A stretch of DNA of 5,840 nucleotides from an uncultured Collinsella sp. (GTDB taxonomy: Bacteria > Actinomycetota > Coriobacteriia > Coriobacteriales > Coriobacteriaceae). The position numbers were made by a program, and so were the translations under genes. The stretch lies in NCBI GenBank assembly GCA_900551975.1, contig URYA01000110.1:1-5840 (forward strand), in the 5' to 3' direction. The first letter of the stretch is position 1; every line of letters begins with the position of its first letter. Of the stretch, positions 1-5,787 are shown piece by piece. The notes beneath the pieces were generated by a model. It searched no databases. It was given only the letters and a program-made list of their open reading frames with translations, and was not told the origin of the DNA.

Positions 1-96
1 GGGAGCGATATTTTGCAGCACGAAGTGCGCAACAAAATATCGCTCATGCCCGAGGACGCGCCGGGAGGCAACACCGATTCGGGGCCGAACATATAG
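1..96 (+). CDS. Possible 3' end of an unidentified upstream gene
   Basis: Frame 1 is open from the window edge to a TAG at 94-96, giving 31 residues that end in ...TDSGPNI. The peptide is hydrophilic, contains the stretch ILQHEVRNKISLMPED, and looks like an ordinary soluble C-terminus, but I do not recognise the family. Another + frame (frame 2) is open to about position 124 but gives a basic, Cys/Arg-rich product that looks less protein-like. The frame contains a perfect 13-bp inverted repeat at 3-45, which is unusual inside coding sequence and is the main reason for doubt. With only 93 coding bases visible, absence of stops is weak evidence. The alternative is that this is a non-coding intergenic repeat. 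Confidence 0.35.
   Translation, partial: GSDILQHEVRNKISLMPEDAPGGNTDSGPNI
3..45. repeat. Perfect 13-bp inverted repeat, strong hairpin
   Basis: GAGCGATATTTTG at 3-15 is exactly complementary to CAAAATATCGCTC at 33-45. Inside the 17-nt interval, GCAC (18-21) can pair with GTGC (25-28) across GAA, so the whole element can fold as one long interrupted hairpin. No T-run follows on the + strand, so it is not a standard intrinsic terminator in that direction. It could be a dispersed palindromic (REP-like) repeat, an mRNA 3'-end structure or a protein-binding site; the sequence alone does not decide. Confidence 0.7.
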
Positions 97-109
97 ATCT
101 ACCAGCGCA

Positions 110-125
110 TTTACAAATTCGTAAA
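110..125. repeat. Near-perfect 16-bp palindrome upstream of the tRNA-Leu promoter
   Basis: TTTACAAATTCGTAAA pairs with its own reverse complement at 14 of 16 positions: arms TTTAC and GTAAA plus central AATT, with one mismatched pair. It abuts the A/T-tract of the tRNA-Leu promoter. It could be an operator or part of an upstream promoter element, or chance in AT-rich DNA. No equivalent is visible upstream of the two tRNA-Gly genes. Confidence 0.3.
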
Positions 126-173
126 CTTTTTTGAAAAAAGTGCTTGCACAGTTCTCGAATCATAGGTTATTAT
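125..173 (+). promoter_or_regulatory. tRNA-Leu promoter
   Basis: The -35 box is TTGCAC at 144-149 and the best -10 is TATTAT at 168-173, an 18-nt spacer (TTATTA at 167-172 would give 17). Directly upstream lies ACTTTTTTGAAAAAAGT (125-141), a perfect 8-bp inverted repeat around one G. Its right half leads into the -35 as AAAAAAGTGCTTGC, a string matched at both tRNA-Gly promoters. The A/T tracts fit an UP-like element. The start is predicted near 180, leaving a leader of about 50 nt before the tRNA, longer than at the tRNA-Gly genes. Confidence 0.75.
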
Positions 174-230
174 CTTCCTCGTTGAACGCGCGGGTCTAAC
201 AAAACGAACTGCGAATCAACAACATAGCAT

Positions 231-320
231 GTCGGAGTGGCGGAATTGGCAGACGCGCTAGCTTGAGGTGCTAGTGACCGCTTTTTGGTCATGCGGGTTC
301 AAGTCCCGCCTCCGACACCA
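231..320 (+). tRNA. tRNA-Leu(GAG)
   Basis: This is a complete class II tRNA with the CCA end encoded. The acceptor stem pairs GTCGGAG (231-237) with CTCCGAC (310-316), followed by discriminator A317 and CCA at 318-320. The anticodon stem pairs CTAGC (258-262) with GCTAG (270-274) around loop TTGAGGT, giving anticodon GAG at 265-267, which reads CUC and CUU leucine codons. The long variable arm has a TGACC/GGTCA stem (275-279 with 287-291), as expected for leucine tRNA. The T arm is GCGGG/CCCGC around TTCAAGT (298-304). All stems pair perfectly, so it should be functional. Confidence 0.97.
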
Positions 321-331
321 TCGCATTTGAG

Positions 332-354
332 AAGCCTCTTCGGAGGCTTTTTTG
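332..354 (+). terminator. Intrinsic terminator after tRNA-Leu
   Basis: A perfect 7-bp stem, AAGCCTC (332-338) with GAGGCTT (343-349), is closed by a TTCG tetraloop and followed by T's through 353. It starts 12 nt after the CCA end and should end the tRNA-Leu transcript. The phosphatase start codon lies 26 nt beyond it, which leaves little room for a separate promoter. Confidence 0.92.
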
Positions 355-366
355 TTACCGATAGAC

Positions 367-373
367 GGTGGGG
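367..373 (+). promoter_or_regulatory. Ribosome binding site selecting the ATG at 380
   Basis: GGTGGGG lies 6 nt before ATG 380, a weak but correctly spaced Shine-Dalgarno match. The alternative in-frame GTG at 368 lies inside this purine run and has only the terminator T-run and GTTACCGATAGAC upstream, so 380 is the better start. Confidence 0.5.
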
Positions 374-379
374 TCCACG

Positions 380-2725
380 ATGGAAACGCTTGAACGCAAC
401 GAGTGGGCAGACGTTGCCCAACTAGTCGAGATCACGAGCGATGCTGTCATCATCTGTGAGTTCGACGGAACCATTCTGCATGTGAATAATCGCTTACTTG
501 GTTTGATGTGCGAGGAACGCGCCGACGTCATCGGTGGAGATGTTAAAGACGTCCTGTACTCGTCCGCTTTTGAACGTGCGACGGAACATCGTCTGCCATT
601 TGAAACTGATGGCTCCGAGAACGAACTGATGCTCAAGCTGAGTGACGGCTCCTTTATCCCCGTCTTGGTTCGTGCGGGCTCCGTAACGCCTCCACGCATC
701 TTTGGGCGCCGCGCACCACGTGTCCTAGTGGCGCTTCACAGTATCGAGGAACAGTATTCTCACGACCGTCAACTTAAGCGTGCGTTATCGGAGCTTAGAG
801 TGGCGAACAAGCGTCTCTCTGGCACGCTCTCGGTCATTATGAGTACCGTGGGCTCCGATGAGCTACCCAGCCTGCTTGATACCGTTTTGAACCAGCTTGT
901 AGGAACGCTCGATGCTTCGGGTGCCGCTATCTATTTTTCTGAGAGCGGCGGTTTTAAACTTCGCGGTGTTTCCAAGGAGCTGTACGACAGCTACCTGCCT
1001 GAGTTTTTGCCGTATGGCGCTGGCATTCCGACGTATGTTCTTCGCGAGTCGCGTGCCTGTCGCTTGTCGATTCAACAGGACCTTGAGGGCGATAGGGCCG
1101 CCTCCGGTATGTTCATGGACTTGGACAATCGTTCTAAGCACCTGTTGCGCGTGCAGGATATGCCTCCGTACCGCAGCGAGATTTGTCTTCCCGTTTTTTA
1201 CGGTACGCAGATCCTTGGCGTGCTGGAAGTTGGTTGGAAACGCCCTCAGGCACCGCTTGCCTATGACGTTAATGTGCTCGAGGTCATTTGCGATTACCTG
1301 TCTATCCAGCTGGTCGGCATGGCATCGAGCCTTCGCTCTCGTCGTACGGCCGAGCTTGGCCGCTCGCTCAATGTCTTACGTGATGAGTTATTTACCTTTC
1401 TAGACGATTTCGCCGCGGCTACTCAGGCGGTATCGTCCGAGATCTGCAATATGCTCAACTGTCATTTTTGCCCTGTTGAGTATGACGCCAGTCTGGATTC
1501 CTACGTCATAGATTTTGAAGGTGGCAGCCGCGTTGCTTTGCCGGACGATCCCGAGAAGCTTTTCTTTTCCACGACGACGCCGGCGGCACGTCTGGGGGCT
1601 GGCCCTGATGGCTTTGAGGCATCTGTTTTGGGCGGTACGAGTGCCGAGGACCTTAAACACGTTCGTATAACTCGCGTTGACGAATCGATGCCTATGGGAG
1701 GCTGGCTTAGGGCGCATGGTCTGCCTTGTCAAGGTCTCTACGTCGACTCCGGCATCGAGGCGGGGCGCCCGCGCTCTGAGGGTGATGGCAAGCACAGTGA
1801 CGACGCGATTGTTCCTGCTTCTGTTGCGAAGAGCCCGACGACGCGCGCGCTGCTGCTTCGTGATGGTAGCCAAGAGCCGATTGATGACCTTGAATATGAC
1901 TACTTGGTGCACTTGGCGCATGACTTTGAACTGATCTACGAAGGCGAATCTCAAAAGCGCGAGGAGCGCCATATCGCTCAGACCCTCCAGATCGGCATGA
2001 GAAATTCCCTGGGGGATGTTCCGGGTATCGCAACCGATTCGGTGTACCTGTCGGCCACGAACTCGGCGTTGGTCGGCGGCGATTTCTATACGCTCATCCG
2101 ACTTCCCGACGACTGCGCCGTCATGATTTTGGGTGATGTGTCTGGCAAAGGCATTGAGGCCGCATCGATGTCCGCGCTCGTCAAGACGGCCCTGACGGCA
2201 TATGCCTGGGAGGGCGCTGGCCCGGCCCGCATGGCACGCTCCCTTAACAGCATGCTCATGGGCTTTTCGAGGGTCGAGACGTTCGTGACGGCCTTTATCG
2301 CCAAGATTGACCTTAAAGCCGGACGCGCAACGTATTGTTCGGCGGGCCATCCTCCGACCATGGTCATCAGGCCAGAGTCGATGCCGCTGGGCGGCGGCGT
2401 GGCCCGTGGGGGAGAGGTCGAACTGCTTGGATGCCAATCGGGCGTAATCGGCGCATTCGAAGGCATGGTTTACGAGACGGGCGTGTTTACGTTCGCTCCT
2501 GGTGACATGCTCTTCATGTATACGGATGGAACGATTGAGGCCCGCGACCGCACCGGAGCGTTCTTTGGTGAGCAGCGCCTTCGTGACCTTCTGCTCTCTG
2601 TCTCGGGTGAGGGCGTATCGGGAATCTGCGGCAAGGTCTTGGGCGAGCTCGACCGATTTACCGAATCGGCGCTGGACGATGACATTGCATTGGTGTCCCT
2701 TGAGTTTTTGCGGGGCCGGTCCTAA
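380..2725 (+). CDS. PAS-GAF-PP2C serine phosphatase (RsbU/SpoIIE type)
   Basis: Predicted cytoplasmic protein phosphatase of 781 residues that would dephosphorylate a phosphoserine on a STAS-domain protein in a partner-switching circuit. Residues ~11-117 resemble a PAS sensor (SDAVIICEFDGTILHVNN), ~125-150 form a charged signalling helix, ~154-313 form a GAF domain ending in a typical VLEVICDYLSIQLV helix, ~340-520 are a divergent region that may be a second GAF, and ~528-778 are the PP2C/SpoIIE catalytic domain. The catalytic domain begins with the family-typical REERHIAQTLQ helix. Metal-binding acidic residues are intact: D568 in VGGDFY, D586 in GDVSGKG, D716 in YTDG and D766-D768 in DDDIALV; AGHPP is at 655-659. 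There are no membrane segments, so it should sense an intracellular signal, unidentified here. The STAS-HATPase gene follows after 81 nt without a terminator, so the two probably form an operon. Domain family is confident; the substrate and the signal are inferred. Confidence 0.93.
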   Translation: METLERNEWADVAQLVEITSDAVIICEFDGTILHVNNRLLGLMCEERADVIGGDVKDVLYSSAFERATEHRLPFETDGSENELMLKLSDGSFIPVLVRAGSVTPPRIFGRRAPRVLVALHSIEEQYSHDRQLKRALSELRVANKRLSGTLSVIMSTVGSDELPSLLDTVLNQLVGTLDASGAAIYFSESGGFKLRGVSKELYDSYLPEFLPYGAGIPTYVLRESRACRLSIQQDLEGDRAASGMFMDLDNRSKHLLRVQDMPPYRSEICLPVFYGTQILGVLEVGWKRPQAPLAYDVNVLEVICDYLSIQLVGMASSLRSRRTAELGRSLNVLRDELFTFLDDFAAATQAVSSEICNMLNCHFCPVEYDASLDSYVIDFEGGSRVALPDDPEKLFFSTTTPAARLGAGPDGFEASVLGGTSAEDLKHVRITRVDESMPMGGWLRAHGLPCQGLYVDSGIEAGRPRSEGDGKHSDDAIVPASVAKSPTTRALLLRDGSQEPIDDLEYDYLVHLAHDFELIYEGESQKREERHIAQTLQIGMRNSLGDVPGIATDSVYLSATNSALVGGDFYTLIRLPDDCAVMILGDVSGKGIEAASMSALVKTALTAYAWEGAGPARMARSLNSMLMGFSRVETFVTAFIAKIDLKAGRATYCSAGHPPTMVIRPESMPLGGGVARGGEVELLGCQSGVIGAFEGMVYETGVFTFAPGDMLFMYTDGTIEARDRTGAFFGEQRLRDLLLSVSGEGVSGICGKVLGELDRFTESALDDDIALVSLEFLRGRS

Positions 2726-2790
2726 ACAGCGACGCTGGGCGCGTCGAATCCGCACGGTTGCGGAAACACATGCATCGAACAAGCTCTTTT

Positions 2791-2796
2791 GGGGAA
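2791..2796 (+). promoter_or_regulatory. Possible ribosome binding site for the STAS-HATPase gene
   Basis: GGGGAA is the only purine-rich candidate before the gene. It is 10 nt from ATG 2807, slightly long, but 2 nt from ATG 2799, which opens a three-codon frame (ATG GTC GTA TGA) whose stop overlaps ATG 2807. The match is weak, and the TTG at 2789 has no site upstream. Confidence 0.35.
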
Positions 2797-2806
2797 CCAT
2801 GGTCGT

Positions 2807-3553
2807 ATGAATGAGTGGAATGACATAGCGGTTTTGACGCCACCAGGCGATATCGACATCGCCACGGTGCCTGCGCTGCGTCGGCGGTTGGATGCTTTGA
2901 TTGGCCGCGGCGTGCGTCGTGTCGTCATCAACTGTCAGGCTGTTAGCTTTATCGATTCGACGGGTTTGGCATTCCTGCTTACGCGCGCTCGTGAGCTCAT
3001 GAGGCGAGAAGGCCTGCTTTCGCTCGTCAATGCATCAGGTGAAGTTGTTCGCTTCTTGGAGATTGCTCGTCTTGTCGATATCCTTCATGTCGCGGGGCCG
3101 GCACGGGAGTCTATTCCCGCTATTCCGGTGGGGGAGCTGCCTCGCTGGAGTAAGAGCGTCGAGGTCCGTCAGGGTATCGAGAATCTTCACTACTACCGAC
3201 ATCGCATCGCCGAACTCCTTGAATCGCTTCCGCTGCGCCGTGACGAGCGCTACGATGTCGCATTGGCGTCGGGGGAGGCGCTGGGTAATGCCTATGACCA
3301 TGCGGGCGGTATCGGGTGCGTCCTGACGGTTCAGGCCTATGGCGATCGCGTTGTGGTTGAGGTGCTTGATCGAGGTGCCGGCTATTCTATCGATGAAACG
3401 AGCGAACCGGTCGCATCTGAGGAGCGCGGCCGTGGTATCAAGCTTATGCGTATGCTCGTCGATAACGTGGAGGTTGCTCGTCGTATGGACGGCGCCGGCA
3501 CGCGCGTGCAGATGGTGAAGCTGTTTAGCGGAGCGCTGGAATCGTGTGCCTAG
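2807..3553 (+). CDS. STAS-HATPase fusion: anti-sigma antagonist joined to anti-sigma kinase
   Basis: A 248-residue soluble protein combining two partners that are usually separate in partner-switching systems. Residues ~4-100 are a STAS domain of the SpoIIAA/RsbV type: VLTPPGDIDIATVPALRRRL, then FIDSTGLAFLL with the conserved phosphorylatable Ser51. Residues ~115-240 are a HATPase_c domain of the SpoIIAB/RsbW type with all ATP-binding motifs: N-box ALASGEALGNAYDHA (E157, N161, H165), G1 box DRGAG (188-192) and G2 box RGRGI (207-211). Separate SpoIIAA and SpoIIAB are about 115 and 145 residues, so both domains look full length. By family knowledge the HATPase part would phosphorylate a STAS serine, in cis or in trans, and the upstream PP2C would reverse this. 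ATG 2807 is preferred to TTG 2789, which lacks a ribosome site. No sigma factor is nearby, so the final target is unknown. Confidence 0.9.
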   Translation: MNEWNDIAVLTPPGDIDIATVPALRRRLDALIGRGVRRVVINCQAVSFIDSTGLAFLLTRARELMRREGLLSLVNASGEVVRFLEIARLVDILHVAGPARESIPAIPVGELPRWSKSVEVRQGIENLHYYRHRIAELLESLPLRRDERYDVALASGEALGNAYDHAGGIGCVLTVQAYGDRVVVEVLDRGAGYSIDETSEPVASEERGRGIKLMRMLVDNVEVARRMDGAGTRVQMVKLFSGALESCA

Positions 3554-3600
3554 CCAATCGCTTTAGCGCGTTTGACTACTAAGAACATGCGGCAGACAAG

Positions 3601-3646
3601 TTTTTTGAAAAAAGTACTTGCGTCTTTTGGACAACTCGCGTAAATT
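3601..3646 (+). promoter_or_regulatory. tRNA-Gly promoter (copy 1)
   Basis: The -35 box TTGCGT (3618-3623) and -10 box TAAATT (3641-3646) are 17 nt apart. The upstream TTTTTTGAAAAAAGTACTTGC string matches the tRNA-Leu promoter nearly base for base. The start is predicted near 3653, leaving a leader of only about 6 nt. The 47 nt between the STAS-HATPase stop and this element contain a tiny CGCT/AGCG stem (3559-3568) but no convincing terminator, so operon transcripts may run into the tRNA. Confidence 0.8.
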
Positions 3647-3658
3647 AATAACCCGCAA

Positions 3659-3734
3659 GCGGACATGGCTCAGTTGGTAGAGCACAACCTTGCCAAGGTT
3701 GGGGTCGCGGGTTCGAGCCCCGTTGTCCGCTCCA
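3659..3734 (+). tRNA. tRNA-Gly(GCC), copy 1
   Basis: This is a complete 76-nt tRNA with CCA encoded. The acceptor stem pairs GCGGACA (3659-3665) with TGTCCGC (3724-3730), followed by discriminator T and CCA at 3732-3734. The D arm is GCTC/GAGC. The anticodon stem pairs CAACC (3685-3689) with GGTTG (3697-3701) around TTGCCAA, giving anticodon GCC at 3692-3694 for GGC and GGU codons. The T arm is GCGGG/CCCGT (one G-T pair) around TTCGAGC. A second copy starting at 5788 is identical over its 53 visible bases. Confidence 0.98.
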
Positions 3735-3742
3735 AACGCAAC

Positions 3743-3773
3743 AGCCCGACTACTACGGTAGCCGGGCTTTTTC
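3743..3773 (+). terminator. Intrinsic terminator after tRNA-Gly
   Basis: AGCCCG (3743-3748) pairs with CGGGCT (3763-3768). After one A-C mismatch, CTAC (3750-3753) pairs with GTAG (3758-3761) around a TACG loop. A T-run follows through 3772. It begins 9 nt after the CCA end and should insulate the alpha-glucosidase gene from the tRNA promoter. Confidence 0.92.
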
Positions 3774-3838
3774 GTACCCATCGCATGGGCTCGAACCCGA
3801 GAGGGGGCGAGGGTTTTGGGGCATGGCTGCGGCGTTGT

Positions 3839-3869
3839 TTGTCGCGAATGTTCGCTTTGGGCGTATCAT
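3839..3869 (+). promoter_or_regulatory. Weak promoter candidate with palindromic operator for the alpha-glucosidase gene
   Basis: The 139 nt between the tRNA-Gly terminator and the glucosidase start must hold its promoter if the gene is transcribed alone. The best pair I can find is TTGTCG (3839-3844) and TATCAT (3864-3869) with a long 19-nt spacer. A palindrome, GCGAA-TG-TTCGC (3844-3855), sits in that spacer, where a repressor would block transcription. LacI-type regulators often control GH13 genes and bind such dyads, but this match is unverified. Two small hairpin possibilities upstream (CCCAT/ATGGG at 3777-3789; AACCC/GGGTT at 3794-3815) have no assigned role. Confidence 0.25.
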
Positions 3870-3896
3870 CGTGGGCATCTCGCATAACCTCGTTGC

Positions 3897-3903
3897 AAGG
3901 GAG
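3897..3903 (+). promoter_or_regulatory. Ribosome binding site selecting the ATG at 3913
   Basis: AAGGGAG lies 9 nt before ATG 3913, a good Shine-Dalgarno match. It supports this start over the in-frame ATG at 3823, whose extra 30 residues (MAAALFVANVRFGRII...) precede the conserved start of the enzyme fold and do not resemble this family. Confidence 0.75.
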
Positions 3904-3912
3904 ATACGCCCC

Positions 3913-5646
3913 ATGGCTACAGAAAAGTCTTCTTCGCGCTCATGGATGTCCGACGCCGCGATCTATCAGATCTACCCGCGCTCGTTTAAGGATTCGACTG
4001 GTTCGGGTCTGGGCGATATCGCGGGCATTACCCAGCAGATGGACTATCTTGAGCGACTGGGTATCGAGGCCATCTGGCTGAGCCCGTTTTACCCATCGCC
4101 TCTTGTCGATGGTGGCTATGATGTGGCGGACTACTGCGATGTCGACCCACGTCTCGGCTCGCTTGGCGACTTCGATGACATGATCGCCGCGGCTCACGCG
4201 CGCGGCATCAAGGTCATTGTCGACATCGTGCCTAACCATTCATCCAACCAGCACCCCTGGTTCAAAGCCGCTCTTGCCGCCGGCCCCGGATCGCCCGAGC
4301 GCGCCCGTTATATCTTCCGCGATGGTCGCGGCGAGCACGGCGAGCTGCCTCCCACCAATTGGAATGCCAACTTTGGCGGCCCCGCCTGGACGCGTGTTGC
4401 GGACGGTCAGTGGTATCTGCACATGTTTACGCCCGAGCAGCCGGACTTTGACTGGTCATGCCCCGAGGTTCATGCGCTCTTTTGCGACGTTCTGGCGTTT
4501 TGGAGCGATCGAGGCGTCGATGGCTTTCGCATTGATGTGGCGCAAGGTCTCGCCAAGGATCTCGACCGCGATGACCTCGACCGGTGGCATCTCGCCGAGG
4601 GCGATGACATGGTTGACGACGGCACCCATCCGCTGTGGGACCGCAACGAGGTCCACGAGATCTATCGCGAGTGGCGCCGCGTGTTCGACCGCTATAATCC
4701 GCCGCGCAGCGCCGTTGCTGAGGCATGGGTGCTGCCCGAGCGCCAGTATCTCTACGCGCGCCCCAGCGAGCTTGGCCAGACATTTAACTTTGAGTTTGCC
4801 AAGGCCACTTGGACCTATGATGACATGCACGCTGCAATCGAGGAGGGCTTGAAGGCGGCCATCGAATCCGATTCCGCCTCGACCTGGGTACTCTCCAACC
4901 ACGACGTGCCGCGCGTGGCGACACGCTATGCCCTGCCGCAAATCAAGGCGACGCGCTACCACCAGATTGCGCTCGACTGGCTCTTGCGCGACGGGTCGTC
5001 TTATGACGAGGACCGTGAACTCGGCGAGCGCCGCGCGCGGGCGGCCCTTTTGCTTGAGCTGGCGCTTCCGGGTTCGGCATACGTGTATCAGGGTGAGGAG
5101 CTCGGCCTTTTTGAGGTGGCTGACATTCCGTGGGCTGCACTCGAAGATCCCACTGCGACCAATACGCACGGACCGAAGCGTGAGAAGGGGCGCGACGGCT
5201 GTCGTGTGCCCCTGCCGTGGGTAGCGGCGGACGATCCCGCGCAGGGCGGATCGTTTGGGTTTTCACCGGCGGACGCCGATACGGCGCCCCATCTGCCGCA
5301 GCCTGCATGGTTTTCCGATTACGCTGCCGATAGGGAAGAAGCGGACCCGACATCGATGCTTGCGCTCTATCGTGACGCCCTCTGGCTGCGGCGCAAGCTG
5401 CGCGGGTGCGCCAACGATCTTGCGTGGCTCGATCTTGACGGGCGCACCGGCCTTGCGGATGGTGCCGAGGGCGCTGAGGGCGGCGTCATCGCCTATCGTC
5501 GCGACAACGGCTGGGCGTGTGTGACGAACTTCGGTGCAGCACCCGTGGAGCTGCCGGCGGGCAGGGTCCTGCTCACCTCATCACCGCTTGCAGGCGGCAG
5601 GCTCGCGCAGGACAGCTCTGCCTGGATTATGCTCGGTGAGACGTAG
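3913..5646 (+). CDS. GH13 alpha-glucosidase
   Basis: A 577-residue glycoside hydrolase family 13 enzyme predicted to release glucose from the non-reducing ends of short alpha-glucosides such as maltose, isomaltose-type oligomers or sucrose, in the cytoplasm (no signal peptide or membrane segment). It opens with the typical AIYQIYPRSFKDSTGSGLGD. Conserved region I is DIVPNH (D104-H109), the catalytic nucleophile is D208 in GFRID, the acid/base is E270 in AEAW, and the transition-state Asp is D331 in SNHDVPR. QPDFDW, NWNANFGGPAW and the YQGEELGL segment after the barrel also fit oligo-1,6-glucosidase/alpha-glucosidase relatives, closest in style to actinobacterial enzymes. Length is normal and a short C-terminal beta domain is present, so it looks intact and active. 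Exact linkage preference cannot be read from sequence. No transporter or regulator is adjacent in the window; the gene stands alone between two tRNA-Gly genes. Confidence 0.95.
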   Translation: MATEKSSSRSWMSDAAIYQIYPRSFKDSTGSGLGDIAGITQQMDYLERLGIEAIWLSPFYPSPLVDGGYDVADYCDVDPRLGSLGDFDDMIAAAHARGIKVIVDIVPNHSSNQHPWFKAALAAGPGSPERARYIFRDGRGEHGELPPTNWNANFGGPAWTRVADGQWYLHMFTPEQPDFDWSCPEVHALFCDVLAFWSDRGVDGFRIDVAQGLAKDLDRDDLDRWHLAEGDDMVDDGTHPLWDRNEVHEIYREWRRVFDRYNPPRSAVAEAWVLPERQYLYARPSELGQTFNFEFAKATWTYDDMHAAIEEGLKAAIESDSASTWVLSNHDVPRVATRYALPQIKATRYHQIALDWLLRDGSSYDEDRELGERRARAALLLELALPGSAYVYQGEELGLFEVADIPWAALEDPTATNTHGPKREKGRDGCRVPLPWVAADDPAQGGSFGFSPADADTAPHLPQPAWFSDYAADREEADPTSMLALYRDALWLRRKLRGCANDLAWLDLDGRTGLADGAEGAEGGVIAYRRDNGWACVTNFGAAPVELPAGRVLLTSSPLAGGRLAQDSSAWIMLGET

Positions 5647-5700
5647 GGGCCTCTTGCGGCGAGTTTGCGTTTGCCTGCGCCTTCCGTGGTGGCTGATGTC

Positions 5701-5734
5701 TTTGCGAGGTTCGCGAGGGCGTCGCAAAACTTTT
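5701..5734 (+). terminator. Weak terminator candidate after the alpha-glucosidase gene
   Basis: TTTGCGA (5701-5707) pairs perfectly with TCGCAAA (5722-5728) across 14 nt, followed by ACTTTT. The stem is short with a large loop and a short T-run, and it overlaps the A/T element of the next tRNA promoter, so its function is doubtful. No better terminator lies in 5647-5700, where I see nothing else. Confidence 0.25.
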
Positions 5735-5775
5735 CAAAAAAAGTTCTTGCATAGGATGCGGGCATCACGTAAGAT
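5728..5775 (+). promoter_or_regulatory. tRNA-Gly promoter (copy 2)
   Basis: The -35 box TTGCAT (5747-5752) and -10 box TAAGAT (5770-5775) are 17 nt apart. Upstream, AACTTTT (5728-5734) and AAAAGTT (5739-5745) form an inverted repeat, and the AAAAAAGTTCTTGC string matches the other two tRNA promoters. Around the -10, CGTAAGATTAAT resembles CGTAAATTAAT of copy 1. The start is predicted near 5782, about 6 nt before the tRNA. Confidence 0.8.
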
Positions 5776-5787
5776 TAATCCTCGTAA

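Noticed and set aside
1..48. Minus-strand start ATG at 48 reading leftwards (MSDILLRTSCCKISL...)
   Set aside because: There is no ribosome binding site before it, it has only about 15 visible codons, and they lie almost wholly in the inverted repeat.
181..220. GTTGA/TCAAC pairing in the tRNA-Leu leader as an attenuator
   Set aside because: It is 5 bp across a 30-nt interval with no further pairing, so it is within chance.
2750..2763. CCGCA/TGCGG hairpin between the phosphatase and STAS-HATPase genes as a terminator
   Set aside because: The stem is only 5 bp and is followed by AAACACA, not a T-run.
1400..2800. Long minus-strand frame of 466 codons
   Set aside because: It is antisense to the phosphatase gene, rich in Arg/His with no recognisable domain, and is explained by GC-biased codon use of the real gene, whose motifs are intact.
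3563..3781. Minus-strand frame containing NGARTRDPNLGKVVLYQLSHVRL
   Set aside because: This is the antisense translation of tRNA-Gly and its surroundings, a recurrent false protein prediction at tRNA genes.
3670..3885. Minus-strand frame containing TTGLEPATPTLARLCSTN
   Set aside because: It is another antisense reading of the same tRNA-Gly, a widespread spurious annotation.
3665..4081. Plus-strand frame starting MAQLVEHNLAKVGVAGSSPVVRS
   Set aside because: Its start is the sense reading of tRNA-Gly and the rest overlaps the alpha-glucosidase gene in another frame.
4456..5169. Minus-strand frame of 237 codons
   Set aside because: It is a shadow of the alpha-glucosidase gene, which carries all catalytic motifs on the + strand.
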